Below, one piece after another: positions 28,167 through 37,398 of a stretch of DNA of 57,030 nt. The DNA is from Thermoleophilaceae bacterium (lineage in GTDB: Bacteria > Actinomycetota > Thermoleophilia > Solirubrobacterales > Thermoleophilaceae). Both the position numbers and the translations under genes were made by a program. Under the pieces are notes generated by a model, which ran no database searches, was not told where the DNA came from, and worked only from the letters and a program-made list of their open reading frames with translations. Position 1 is the stretch's first letter, and each line of letters starts with the position of its first letter. The stretch spans positions 1-57,030 of the forward strand of contig JACVRW010000006.1 in assembly GCA_014534235.1 (NCBI GenBank), in the 5' to 3' direction.

Positions 28167-28185
28167 CGCTGAGGCGGCCTCAGCG
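28167..28185. terminator. Bidirectional terminator-like hairpin between convergent hydrolase genes
   Basis: CGCTGAGGC-G-GCCTCAGCG is a 9-bp perfect inverted repeat with a single central base, lying between the stop at 28155 and the convergent gene, whose TGA stop (28182-28180) is inside it. No T-tract is visible on either side. Confidence 0.5.
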
Positions 28186-29346
28186 GCAGATGCCGGCCGC
28201 CGTCTTGCGGCAGCCCTGCGCGCGGCGAGCGCTCGCAGCGTAGGCGCGCAGCGCCGGCTGGGGTATGAACGAGTCCTCGAGCCGCACGAGTCCGGAGTAA
28301 TCGAACAGGTCGTCCTGGCCGCTGTAATTGGACGCCCAGGTGTACCAGTAGATCCGGGCGAGCCCCAGCCGGCGGCGGTTTCGCACCCCTAGGCGGTACA
28401 GCCTGCGCAACCGGACGGCCATGCCGCGGTCGGTCGTGTACCAGGCCCGCTGCCAGGACAGTGGGGGCCGAGAGACGCGGCCCTTGCCGGCGGGGAAGGT
28501 GGTCTCCGTGACGAAGATCGGCTTGCGCGGCTCGCGCTCGCGGCGCAGGACGCGGCGAACGAGGCGGCTCGCCAGCATGACGAAGCGGGGGCTGCCGGTG
28601 AAGATGTTGATGGCCACGGCGTCGAAGCTCCCGCGCGCACCGGCCCGGTAGAGCCGTGTGAGGCGCTCCCAGGACGCGTCCGCCAGGGCGGCGAGGACGA
28701 TCTTGGCGCCCCGGTCGACGCTTGTGATCGCCCGCCTCGACTCCTTGAGCAGCGAGACGTACTCGCGCGCCCAGACGGTCGAGTCGTCGCCCGGAACGTG
28801 CCAGAAGACGTCGAGGTGCGGCTCGTTCCAGATCTGCCATTCCCGAAGCGGCCGGTATGGCAGCGCCGGATGCTCCTGCCAGAAGCTCCCACGAGGCCCA
28901 TACCGCAGGACGAGGGCCTGGAGATAAGCGGTGTAGGTCTCGACGTTCGCCGGAGGTGAGCCGGGATGCTCGTCGCGGGCGGCCCAGGCGGGGGTCCTGT
29001 AGACGACCGGCAGCAGCCGGATCCGCCGAGCGGCGGCCAAGGCGACGATGCGGTCGGTGGCGGTGAAGTCCGGCACATGGCCGTCCGCCGGCTGGGCTCT
29101 CGCCCAGCTGAAGACCGTCCGGACCGATTCCACCCCCGAACGGGCCATCAGGTCCCACTGCTCCGCCTGCTGCTCCTCCGGCACCCTCGCCGCTGCGCCG
29201 TCCCACATGACCCCGTAGAACCCGTGCGGGACGAGCCGTCGGGCGGCGTCGGCGGCGGGTGTCGCGGCTACGAGGAGCAGAAACACCAGCGCGAGCGATG
29301 CCGCCGTCGAGTGGCGAGGCCACCGGTTCTCCCTCACGTAAAACAT
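28180..29346 (-). CDS. Exported clan GH-A-like glycoside hydrolase, paralog 3 (inverted)
   Basis: 388-residue exported barrel protein on the opposite strand to its four paralogs. Signal peptide near residues 12-34 (STAASLALVFLLLVAATPAADA). Acid/base Glu is in WQIWNEPHLDVFW, nucleophile Glu in IFVTETTFPAGKG, and a WYTWASNYSG stretch forms strand 8. The sequence is more divergent than paralogs 1 and 4 and has NEPH instead of NEPN. Start taken as ATG 29346; a GTG two codons upstream and another four codons inside are possible. Confidence 0.72.
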   Translation of the reverse strand: MFYVRENRWPRHSTAASLALVFLLLVAATPAADAARRLVPHGFYGVMWDGAAARVPEEQQAEQWDLMARSGVESVRTVFSWARAQPADGHVPDFTATDRIVALAAARRIRLLPVVYRTPAWAARDEHPGSPPANVETYTAYLQALVLRYGPRGSFWQEHPALPYRPLREWQIWNEPHLDVFWHVPGDDSTVWAREYVSLLKESRRAITSVDRGAKIVLAALADASWERLTRLYRAGARGSFDAVAINIFTGSPRFVMLASRLVRRVLRREREPRKPIFVTETTFPAGKGRVSRPPLSWQRAWYTTDRGMAVRLRRLYRLGVRNRRRLGLARIYWYTWASNYSGQDDLFDYSGLVRLEDSFIPQPALRAYAASARRAQGCRKTAAGICR

Positions 29347-29481
29347 GGACACGGAGATCCGTAATTCGATTCGGCGACCACCGCAACCGGACGCCTCGGC
29401 GGTGTTGAAGGGACCGGGCGTAACCAACGACGGCTCGCACGGCGGCCCACGGCGACAGCGCACCCGACCTCTCCTCGCACG

Positions 29482-30936
29482 ATGCGCTTCAGACTGATCT
29501 TCTCGATCCCGCTTGCAGTGGCGGCGATGGTGGCGGTTCCCGCCGCCGCCGGGGCAAGCTGGAACCAGCAGGCGGTGTTCCAGGACGACCACAACCTGCT
29601 GGAGCGCGGCGACTCCGTGCGAGAGCGAACGCTCGACGAGCTGAGGGCCCTGGGTGTGGACGTCATCAAGGCCCAGCTCAGCTGGTCGGACGTGGCGCCG
29701 AGGGGTCGCAGGCGTCCGGCGGGCTTCGTCGCCGCCGACCCCGCGCACTACCCGGGCTGGGCCCGCTACGACGCGCTCGTACGGGACGTGCAGGCGCGCG
29801 GCATGCAGGTGATGTTCGCGCTCAGCCCTCCGTACCCCGGATGGGCGACGGCCCGGCGCGGTGACGCAGTCGGCGTCGACCGCCCGGATCCCGATGCCTT
29901 CGGCGGCTTCGCGGAGGCCGCCGGCCGGCGCTACCCGGGCGTCGACATATGGACGATCGGAAACGAGCCCAACCATCCCGGGTTCCTCTATCCGCAGGCC
30001 ACCCGCCGGCGCGTGCCGTTCGCGCCGCACCGCTATCGCGCGCTCGTGCGGGCGGCGGTGGCCGGCCTCCGCCAATCGGGTCACGCCGGGCACACGATCC
30101 TCTTCGGCGAGCTGCTTCCGATCGGCAAGTCGCGCTACTTCCGCAAGAACACGATCAAGCCGCTGCGGTTCATCCGGGAGTTCTTCTGCCTCGACTCGCG
30201 CTGGCGGGCGTTTCGCGGACGGGCGGCGCGTCTCCGCGGCTGCCACCGCTACCGCCGGCTGACCGGAGTCACCGGCTTTGCGTACCACCCCTACACGCGT
30301 CCGAACGGACCGCGGGGCAGGGAGCCGTCGCGGGACGACGCCACGATCCGGTCGTATGGGCGGATCGCGCGCGCCCTCGACATCGCCCGCCGCAAAGGCC
30401 GCATCGGCGGGCCGCGGCTGCCGATCTGGAACACGGAGTTCGGCTTCCAGTCGAACCCACCGGATCGATTCCAGACCGCGCTGCGGCGCATACCCGGCTT
30501 CATGGCGGAGTCCGAGCTGTGGATCTCGCTTCGCAACCCCCGTGTTGCGAGCTACTCCCAGTACACGCTGACGGACACGCCCGTGCGCGCCGCCCGCGAC
30601 GTCTACGGCACGTGGCAGGGCGGCCTTCGCTTTGACGACGGACGGCCGAAGAGCGGTGTCTACGACGGCTATCGTCTGCCCATCTTCGTGCGGCTGCTAG
30701 GGCCGGGGGCGGTAGAGGTGCGGGGTGCCGCCCGTCCGGGCGGCGCGGGGGCCGTCGTCCAGGTCCAGCAGCGTCCCAGGGGCGGCGCGTTCCGCGACCT
30801 CGGTGGCCCCCTCACGGTGCAGAACGCACGTGGCTACTTCCGCGCCCGGTTCAGGATCTCGCGGGCCGCTCAGCGGCGATACCGCTTCGTGTACGGCGAC
30901 CACACCAGCCGCGCCGCAAAGGCCGTCACCCGTTGA
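29482..30936 (+). CDS. Exported clan GH-A-like glycoside hydrolase, paralog 4
   Basis: 484-residue exported protein, signal peptide at residues 3-25 (FRLIFSIPLAVAAMVAVPAAAGA). Catalytic candidates are Glu in WTIGNEPNHPGF and Glu in IWNTEFGFQSNPP. The C-terminal beta domain (from about residue 405) matches that of paralog 1, as do DERTLDEL-like and SYSQYTLTDTPV stretches, so the two are recent duplicates relative to the others. NEPN is preceded by IG rather than IW. It is divergent from paralog 3, with 135 nt between starts. Confidence 0.75.
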   Translation: MRFRLIFSIPLAVAAMVAVPAAAGASWNQQAVFQDDHNLLERGDSVRERTLDELRALGVDVIKAQLSWSDVAPRGRRRPAGFVAADPAHYPGWARYDALVRDVQARGMQVMFALSPPYPGWATARRGDAVGVDRPDPDAFGGFAEAAGRRYPGVDIWTIGNEPNHPGFLYPQATRRRVPFAPHRYRALVRAAVAGLRQSGHAGHTILFGELLPIGKSRYFRKNTIKPLRFIREFFCLDSRWRAFRGRAARLRGCHRYRRLTGVTGFAYHPYTRPNGPRGREPSRDDATIRSYGRIARALDIARRKGRIGGPRLPIWNTEFGFQSNPPDRFQTALRRIPGFMAESELWISLRNPRVASYSQYTLTDTPVRAARDVYGTWQGGLRFDDGRPKSGVYDGYRLPIFVRLLGPGAVEVRGAARPGGAGAVVQVQQRPRGGAFRDLGGPLTVQNARGYFRARFRISRAAQRRYRFVYGDHTSRAAKAVTR

Positions 30937-30967
30937 CGCCGTGAACCCGATTACGCTCTGGAGGAAG

Positions 30968-31912
30968 ATGACTCGCACTCTCGCATTCCTCGTGGCCGCC
31001 GCCGCCTTCGTGGGTGGGGCCCTCGCCCTAGGCACGGAGCGGTCGCAGGCGGCCGTGCTCGTCGGCGTCGCCGACCAGGACCCGGCCCTCTTCAGCGACC
31101 CGCTGTTCGACCAGCTTCGGGTAAGGCGCTCGCGCAACTTCCCGGCCTGGAACGTGGCGCTCGACTCGCGGCAGGCGGCCGAGCTCGACAATTGGCTCAA
31201 CGCGGCGCGGGCCGCGCGCGTCGAGCCCCTCATCTCGTTCAGTCAGTCGGTCGGATCGCGCTGCCCGGGCAGGCCGTGCAAGCTGCCGACGGTACGCGAG
31301 TTCACGCGTGCCTTCCGAACATTCCGCCGGCGCTGGCCGTTCGTGAAGGTGATCAGCCCATGGAACGAGGCGAATCACCGGAGCCAACCCACGTTCAAGA
31401 ACCCGAAGCGGGCGGCCCAGTACTACAACGTCGTCCGTAGGTACTGCCGCGGTTGCAAGATCGTCGCGGCCGATGTGATCGACGAGACGAACATGGAGCG
31501 CTGGCTCCGGACGTTCAGGCGCTACGCCAGGAAGCCCCGCCTCTGGGGTCTGCACAACTACCGCGACACCAACCCGCGCAGGGGCCAGCAGTACGGCGGC
31601 ACCGCCCGGCTGCTCCGGGCCGTCCCGGGCGAGGTCTGGCTTACGGAGACCGGCGGCCTGGCGCGCTTCGTGCTGCCGAACGGACACACCTTGTTCCCGT
31701 TCAGCCTCAGCCGCCAGAACCGAGCGGTGACGCGGATGTTCTCGCTCACCAAGCGCTACCGCAGCCGGATCAAGCGGCTCTACATCTACAACTGGTTCGG
31801 CCAGCCGCTCACGAACCGCTTCGACGCCGGACTCGTGAACGTCGACCGTACGGCTCGACCGGCGTACGACACCGTGCGGAGGATGCTTCGTACGAGCACC
31901 TTCAAGCCCTAG
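30968..31912 (+). CDS. Exported clan GH-A-like glycoside hydrolase, paralog 5
   Basis: 314-residue exported protein, the shortest of the set. Signal peptide at residues 3-32 (TLAFLVAAAAFVGGALAL). Catalytic candidates are Glu in ISPWNEANHRSQP and Glu in VWLTETGGLARF; IYNWFG marks strand 8. Two cysteine pairs (RCPGRPC, YCRGC) may form disulfides. ATG 30968 is chosen for its GGAGG upstream; an upstream GTG at 30941 is in frame. It ends 4 nt before thiE. Confidence 0.72.
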   Translation: MTRTLAFLVAAAAFVGGALALGTERSQAAVLVGVADQDPALFSDPLFDQLRVRRSRNFPAWNVALDSRQAAELDNWLNAARAARVEPLISFSQSVGSRCPGRPCKLPTVREFTRAFRTFRRRWPFVKVISPWNEANHRSQPTFKNPKRAAQYYNVVRRYCRGCKIVAADVIDETNMERWLRTFRRYARKPRLWGLHNYRDTNPRRGQQYGGTARLLRAVPGEVWLTETGGLARFVLPNGHTLFPFSLSRQNRAVTRMFSLTKRYRSRIKRLYIYNWFGQPLTNRFDAGLVNVDRTARPAYDTVRRMLRTSTFKP

Positions 31913-31916
31913 AGAG

Positions 31917-32573
31917 TTGGATCGCCGCGAGCGGCTGCGCCGGGCCAGGCTGTACTTCGTCACCGACATCCGGCCGGCTCTCGAGCAGCTGCTCGCAGCG
32001 GCGCTCGCGGGCGGCGTGGACATGCTGCAGCTGCGCGACAAGTCGGCGAGCGATCGAGAGCTCGTCGACGCGGCTGAGGTCTTTCGGCGCGAGTGCGATT
32101 CGCATGGGGCGCTCTTCTGGGTGAACGACCGGCCGGACCTGGTGGATCGTTGTGGTGCGGATGGCGTGCATGTCGGGCACGAGGACATGGCCCCGGCTGA
32201 GGCTCGGAGGCTCCTCCCACTGGATCGCCTCGTTGGTCTCTCCACCCACTCGCCGGGGCAGCTCGAAGCCGCGCTGGCCGCCGGCGAGGCGGACGAGCTG
32301 AGCGTCGGCCCAGTGTGGGAGACGCCGACTAAGGAGGGCCGCCCGGGCACTGGGCTCGCGTACGTCCGCTACGCGGCGAGACGTGCTCGCGAGCACCCAT
32401 GGTTCGCGATCGGCGGGATTGACCTCGGTAACGTCCGCGAGGTGGTCGAAGCCGGTGCCTCGCGCATAGTGGTGGCGCGAGCGATCCGGGACGCTCCTGA
32501 TCCGCGCGCCGCGGCTGCGGCACTACGCGCGGCGCTCGAGGAGGCTCGGGGTGGCGGAGAAGGGCAGCCGTAA
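31917..32573 (+). CDS. thiE: Thiamine-phosphate synthase
   Basis: 218-residue TIM-barrel enzyme joining HMP-PP and thiazole phosphate. Motifs: LYFVTDIRP at strand 1, MLQLRDKSASDREL (pyrophosphate-binding QLRxK), FWVNDRPDL, DGVHVGHEDM, VGLSTHS, SVGPVWETPTKEGRPGTGL and FAIGGIDLGNV. All key residues seem present. The start is TTG 31917. It is separate from the riboswitch-controlled thiazole operon and no THI-box is seen here; it follows the glycoside hydrolase gene by 4 nt. Confidence 0.95.
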   Translation: MDRRERLRRARLYFVTDIRPALEQLLAAALAGGVDMLQLRDKSASDRELVDAAEVFRRECDSHGALFWVNDRPDLVDRCGADGVHVGHEDMAPAEARRLLPLDRLVGLSTHSPGQLEAALAAGEADELSVGPVWETPTKEGRPGTGLAYVRYAARRAREHPWFAIGGIDLGNVREVVEAGASRIVVARAIRDAPDPRAAAAALRAALEEARGGGEGQP

Positions 32574-33153
32574 GCGACGCGGGCAGCCCCGCCGGCCGAC
32601 GCGGGCGCAGGGCCATTCCGCGGAATCGCCTCGGTCGGCTCCACCGGCGGAATCCGCGTCACGGCCCGGTTCCGCGGAGCCGCCCGCCTCCGCGATGGAG
32701 CGCGCCTACGCCCGCGGGCGGGCGAGGGACGCCGCGGCGCGAGCCGCGCTCAAGCCGCTCGCGCCCGGCGAGCGTCCCACCGCGGTAAGCGTCGGCGCGG
32801 TCGCCGCCGCCGTGCTCGCGCTCGCCAACCTCGTCGCGCTCGTCGCGGGCTGGGACGCCGGCCCGGGATCGCACGGCGGGGGCGGCCAGGCGATCGCTGG
32901 CAGCCTGCTCGTGACCGGGCTCCTGTGCATCGTCGCGTACGGGATGTGGAGAGCCCGCTACTGGGCGGTGCTCGGAATGCAGACCCTGCTCGCGATCACG
33001 ATCATCTTCGCCACGCTCGGGTTGATCACGGCGACACGCGTGTGGGCGGCGCTCTTACTCGTCGCGATCATCTGCGCCTCTGGCGCGCTGTTCTGGGTGC
33101 TGATCAAGGCGATGGCCCGAATCCAGATGCCGGAGCGCCCGCGCGCCGGCTAG
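32551..33153 (+). CDS. Four-helix membrane protein with basic/proline-rich N-terminus
   Basis: 200-residue protein. The first 75 residues are Arg/Pro/Ser-rich and probably cytosolic and disordered; four hydrophobic helices follow (about residues 76-98, 112-132, 137-158 and 162-185). GTG start overlaps the end of thiE by 23 nt, so the two are probably coupled. No family recognised. Confidence 0.7.
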   Translation: MAEKGSRKRRGQPRRPTRAQGHSAESPRSAPPAESASRPGSAEPPASAMERAYARGRARDAAARAALKPLAPGERPTAVSVGAVAAAVLALANLVALVAGWDAGPGSHGGGGQAIAGSLLVTGLLCIVAYGMWRARYWAVLGMQTLLAITIIFATLGLITATRVWAALLLVAIICASGALFWVLIKAMARIQMPERPRAG

Positions 33154-33177
33154 GCGCTCGCGCCGGCGAGCACTGAG

Positions 33178-33183
33178 TAGTCT
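33178..33183 (+). promoter_or_regulatory. lpdA: Leaderless -10 element (TAGTCT) for lpdA
   Basis: TAGTCT ends 8 nt before ATG 33192, with no Shine-Dalgarno. Confidence 0.5.
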
Positions 33184-33191
33184 CACTGACG

Positions 33192-34574
33192 ATGCCGGAG
33201 AGCAAGTACGACTGCATCGTCATCGGCTCCGGACCCGGTGGGTACGTGGCGGCGATCCGGGCCGCACAGCTCGGGATGAAGACGGCGGTGGTCGAGAAGG
33301 AGAACGTCGGCGGCCGGTGCCTGAACGAGGCCTGCATCCCTGCGAAGTCGATCCTCAGGGTGGCCGAGGTGATGGATGAGGTTCGGCACGCAGAGAGCTT
33401 CGGCATCACGGTCAACGGCAGCGAGTTCGACTACGGCGGTGCCGCGAAGCACCGGGACAAGGTGGTCAAGACGCTTACCGGCGGCGTCGGGATGCTGTTC
33501 AAGAAGAACAAGATCGACCTGATCGAGGGCTTCGGCTCGGTCACGGACGACGCGAACGTCAGGATCGGGGGGCAGTTCGACGGAACCGACATCGAGGCCG
33601 ACCGGGTGGTACTCGCTTGCGGGTCGGTGGCCAAGCCGATCCTCGACCTTCAGTTTGGCGAGCGGATCCTCGACACCGCCGGCATGTGGCTCCTCAACGA
33701 GCAGCCGTCGCGACTGTGCGTCATAGGGGCCGGCGCGTCGGGTACCGAGATCGCCTCCGCCCTCGGCCGGCTCGGCACCGAGGTGGTCCTGCTCGAGGCG
33801 CTCGACCGCATCCTGCCCCTGGAGGACGAGGAAATTGCGAAGGCGTGCGTGCGGGAGATCCGCAAGCAGAACGTGCGCATCGAAACGGGGGCGAAGGTCG
33901 AGGGCGCCTCAGCGGGCGATTCGTCCGTGACCGTCTCCTTCAACGGGGGGTCCGAGGAGTTCGACTACCTGGTGATCGCCGCCGGGCGCGGTCCGGACGT
34001 GGAGGGGCTCGGCCTCGAGGAGGCCGGCATCGAGCGCGACGATCGCGGCTTCGTCAGGGTCGACGGCCGACTGCGCACCACTCGCGACCGAGTGTGGGCG
34101 ATCGGCGACATGGTCCCCGGACCCGCGCTGGCCCACAAAGCCTCCGACGAGGGAATCATCGCGGTGGAGGACGCAGCCGGGAACGATGTCCACGAGATCG
34201 ACTACACGTACATCCCGGCAGTAACCTTCTGCCATCCCCAGGTCGCGTCTTTCGGCATGACCGAGCGGCAGGCCCGGGAGGCCGGTCACGACGTAGTGGT
34301 CGGCAAGGTCCCGATGGGCGCCGTCGGAGCCCCGACCGTCTACGGAGACCGCGGCGGGCTGGTCAAGATCGTCGGCGACAAGAAGTACGGCGAGATCCTC
34401 GGCGGCCACATCTGCTCTGTCCGGGCAGCGGACCTGATCCAGGAACTCGTCAACGCGCGCGAGCTCGAGGGCGGGTTCCACGAGGTGGCGCGGACGATCC
34501 ACCCGCATCCGGCTTTCGCCGAGACCGTGATGGAGGCCGCCCGCGCGACCGACGGCTGGTTGATTCACGGCTGA
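33192..34574 (+). CDS. lpdA: Dihydrolipoyl dehydrogenase (E3)
   Basis: 460-residue FAD/NAD flavoprotein that reoxidises the lipoyl arm of 2-oxoacid dehydrogenases. FAD motif VIGSGPGGYVAAIRAAQLG, redox disulfide GGRCLNEACIPAKS, NAD motif VIGAGASGTEIASALGRLG, second FAD motif VWAIGDMV, and C-terminal HPHPAFAETV with the catalytic His-Glu pair. LNEAC replaces the commoner LNVGC. Probably serves the pdhABC complex encoded 5 kb downstream. Confidence 0.95.
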   Translation: MPESKYDCIVIGSGPGGYVAAIRAAQLGMKTAVVEKENVGGRCLNEACIPAKSILRVAEVMDEVRHAESFGITVNGSEFDYGGAAKHRDKVVKTLTGGVGMLFKKNKIDLIEGFGSVTDDANVRIGGQFDGTDIEADRVVLACGSVAKPILDLQFGERILDTAGMWLLNEQPSRLCVIGAGASGTEIASALGRLGTEVVLLEALDRILPLEDEEIAKACVREIRKQNVRIETGAKVEGASAGDSSVTVSFNGGSEEFDYLVIAAGRGPDVEGLGLEEAGIERDDRGFVRVDGRLRTTRDRVWAIGDMVPGPALAHKASDEGIIAVEDAAGNDVHEIDYTYIPAVTFCHPQVASFGMTERQAREAGHDVVVGKVPMGAVGAPTVYGDRGGLVKIVGDKKYGEILGGHICSVRAADLIQELVNARELEGGFHEVARTIHPHPAFAETVMEAARATDGWLIHG

Positions 34575-34579
34575 CCCGG

Positions 34580-34810
34580 TTGTCTCCAGCGCCGAACGTG
34601 TTCGAGCCGGAGCTCGACGGCGGCTCGGAGCGGCCCGGGTTCACGGTGCGGCGGGCGCGGCTCGGCCGGCAGGCCTGAGGCCACACGCTTGGCGCGTCGC
34701 TCTACGAGCTGCCGCCCGGTCAATCGCCGTGGCCGTACCACGCTCACCTGAGAAACGAGGAGATGCTGATCGTCCTCCGACGAGACGTGCGGCGCTCGCA
34801 CCAGTCGCGC
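34580..34810 (+). pseudogene. Broken cupin-domain gene
   Basis: From TTG 34580 the frame reads NVFEPELDGGSERPGFTVR then RRARLGRQA, meets TGA at 34676-34678, and continues in the same frame with GHTLGASLYELPPGQSPWPY, HAHLRNEEMLIVL. Together this is the first half of a cupin protein of the type with a PYH-x-H metal motif and ELLIVL strand. After LIVL the similarity ends, so the gene has both an internal stop and a lost 3' half. Downstream to 35037 I see no gene, only a short out-of-frame continuation. Confidence 0.7.
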
Positions 34811-35037
34811 GCCGGGGGACGGGGAAGTCACGCGCGTTTCTCGCTTTCTCCGCAAAGAGCGGAGTGGTTGCCGCTTGGGCCGACGGCGACACGCTCCAGG
34901 CGGACGCCTCGGTACTACGCTCGCCGGCCTCGGTCCCGGCGTGGGGGGCGAGTTATCTCCCCGTCGGAACTTAGGACAGCGGCAGATGGAAGTCACCACC
35001 GCAGGCATGAAACATCCGCCGTTTCGGACGGGGAGAG

Positions 35038-37281
35038 ATGCTTAGGCGGCGCCTGGTTTGGTTGGCGCTCGTGGCCGCGGCCTCGGTTCTCGCGTGCTTC
35101 GGCCAAGCAAGCTCCGCTGCGGCAGGCGAGTTCACCATCGAGACATGCGGGTTCGACGCTCCAAGATATTCGACGGAGGCTTTCGAGGACTTCGCGACGC
35201 GCGGCATGATGTGGAAACGCGCGTGCGACCCGGAGGGGCACGGCCTGCGGGGACTGATAACCGGCAACGTCGTCCGCAGCGGACGCGTGGCACGCGGCGC
35301 CCGGTCGTATTTCATCCTGAGGGCGCCGCCCGGAACGTACTTCAGGTCGCTCGTCTGGTCCGGTGACATAGAACGCCGCGACTGCCGCTACGCCCTCCAC
35401 CTTTGGGCCGACGGGCCCAGTGGTCAGCCAATACCGGTCAAGAATCGCCGCGCAAACATCGGCTGTCCCCGCCCGGGCCTCGCGCAGGCGGCCGGTTGGC
35501 CTGGCACGGAGGAGTACCCGATCGACGGCACAACAAGGATCGTCCAGCGCGCGGTGTGCGTGGGCGCCCCCCGAAAACCGTACTGCTCGGCTCGTGGCTT
35601 CAACTACATCCGGACCTTCAAGGCGAAGGCCCACGTCGTCGATCCGGCCCCTCCGGATATCCGCGTTCTTCAGGACAACCCGTTCACGTCGGGGCAGTGG
35701 GTGAGCGGGCTCCAGAGAGTCAACTATGACGCCGCCGACAACGTCGGGGTCAAGCTGGCGCGGGCTGTTGTATCCGGCGTCTATCAAGGGGAGCACGCGC
35801 GAGCCTGCGACTTCGCGCTGCGAGTGCCGTGCCCGAATGGGCCTGGCGTCATCGAGATCAACACGCGAATGCTCAGCGAGGGCTCGCAGGTCCTCACCGT
35901 CGAGGCTCTCGACGCCGCGGATAACGTCCGAGCATCAGACGCCCCAACCACGGTTCGCGTCGATAACACAGCCCCGGGGGCGGTGGCCGTGGCGGCTGAG
36001 GGCGGCGAGGCCTGGCGTAACCGGAATGACTTCGGCCTGCTGTGGGCCAACCCGACGGAGAACGATCGCGCACCGGTCACGGCCGCTCACTACCGGCTCT
36101 GCCGTGTGGACGGAACCGACTGCAGGGACGGAAGCCGGTCAGGCCCATCAATCGACCGGCTCTCCGACATCGCCGTGCCAAGTCCGGGAGAGTGGCAGTT
36201 CCGCATGTGGCGCGAGGACGCGGCGGGCAACCGTGAGTCGACAAATGCCTCGCTCCCGGTCATCCTGCGCTTCGATCCCGAGCCGCCAGAGCTCGGGTTT
36301 GAGCAACTGGCGGCATCGGACCCAACCCGAATCTCGGTCCTCGTGACGGATCGTGTCTCGGGACTCGCGGGCGGACAGATCGAGATCAGCCGCGAGGGGT
36401 CCGACCTTTGGCAGACGCTCGTCACCCGTCAGGACGGCGACCGGCTCGTCGCCCGGCTCGACGACGTCGTGCTTTCGCCTGGTTCTTATCGGCTGCGCGC
36501 AACCGCACGCGATCGCGCCGGAAACGAGAAGAGCACGGATACACGCCTCGACGGGCAACCGATGGTCGTCACTCTCCCGGTGCGGATCCCGACGGCGCTG
36601 CGCGCCGGAGTAGCCAGGAGACGGACTGAGCGCCGTGTGATCGGGAGGCGTGGGAACCGTCGGGAGGTGCGACGCGAGGTTGTGACGCTCGAGCCATCGG
36701 CCCGCGTGGCGCTTGGTGACCAAGTGCGCATCGGCGGCCGGCTGGAGAGCAGCGACCGACAGCCCATTGCCGGCGCGGAAGTACTGGTCCTCAGACGCGG
36801 CGTCGGGGCGGAGCAGCTCGCGCAGGTGTTGACCACGGACGCTCAGGGGGCGTACGCGTACACCGCGCAGGCGAATGCGTCACATACTCTCCGGTTCGTC
36901 TTCCAGGGGACGCCGCTGATGCTGCCGGCGGAGAGTGAGGTCGTCCTGTCGGTGCCCGCGACATCGACGATCGAGGCGCAGCCGCGACGACTACGGAACG
37001 GCGGCATGGTCCGGTTCGGCGGTCGGGTGGGCTCGCTGCCGACACCGCCTGCCGGCAAGCTCGTCGAACTCCAGGTTGTCCTTTCGGGCGAGTGGCAGAC
37101 CTTCCGCACGACCTATACCGATTCGGCGGGCGCGTGGCGAGTCCCTTACCGCTTCAGGCGAACCTGCGGCGTCACCCGATACCGCTTCCGGGCACGCATA
37201 CCTGCCGAGGCGGGCTACCCATTTGAGACCGGCTACACGCGCGCCGTGAGAGTGGTTGTGAGGGGTGGTCGTTGCAGATGA
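35038..37281 (+). CDS. Large exported surface protein with Ig-like repeats
   Basis: 747-residue exported protein. Signal peptide at residues 5-29 (RLVWLALVAAASVLACFG). An N-terminal lectin-like region with paired cysteines (residues 37-195) is followed by Ig/fibronectin-like beta domains rich in DxAGN-type turns (DAADNVRASD, DAAGNRESTN, DRAGNEKST) and, after an Arg-rich linker near residue 520, two carboxypeptidase-regulatory-like repeats (QVRIGGRLESSDRQPIAGAE; VRFGGRVGSLPTPPAGKL). Codon use is less GC-biased than in the flanking metabolic genes. Probable adhesin or wall-associated protein; function unknown. Confidence 0.75.
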   Translation: MLRRRLVWLALVAAASVLACFGQASSAAAGEFTIETCGFDAPRYSTEAFEDFATRGMMWKRACDPEGHGLRGLITGNVVRSGRVARGARSYFILRAPPGTYFRSLVWSGDIERRDCRYALHLWADGPSGQPIPVKNRRANIGCPRPGLAQAAGWPGTEEYPIDGTTRIVQRAVCVGAPRKPYCSARGFNYIRTFKAKAHVVDPAPPDIRVLQDNPFTSGQWVSGLQRVNYDAADNVGVKLARAVVSGVYQGEHARACDFALRVPCPNGPGVIEINTRMLSEGSQVLTVEALDAADNVRASDAPTTVRVDNTAPGAVAVAAEGGEAWRNRNDFGLLWANPTENDRAPVTAAHYRLCRVDGTDCRDGSRSGPSIDRLSDIAVPSPGEWQFRMWREDAAGNRESTNASLPVILRFDPEPPELGFEQLAASDPTRISVLVTDRVSGLAGGQIEISREGSDLWQTLVTRQDGDRLVARLDDVVLSPGSYRLRATARDRAGNEKSTDTRLDGQPMVVTLPVRIPTALRAGVARRRTERRVIGRRGNRREVRREVVTLEPSARVALGDQVRIGGRLESSDRQPIAGAEVLVLRRGVGAEQLAQVLTTDAQGAYAYTAQANASHTLRFVFQGTPLMLPAESEVVLSVPATSTIEAQPRRLRNGGMVRFGGRVGSLPTPPAGKLVELQVVLSGEWQTFRTTYTDSAGAWRVPYRFRRTCGVTRYRFRARIPAEAGYPFETGYTRAVRVVVRGGRCR

Positions 37282-37398
37282 GCCGGCCAACGCTTATCCG
37301 CGGCCGAATGCATAAACGACAGGTCCTGACTGCCTACGGCGAGCCCCCCGCTGGTGCGCCGGGGTACGTCGAGACCACTTCCGCAAAACGGAGGCATC

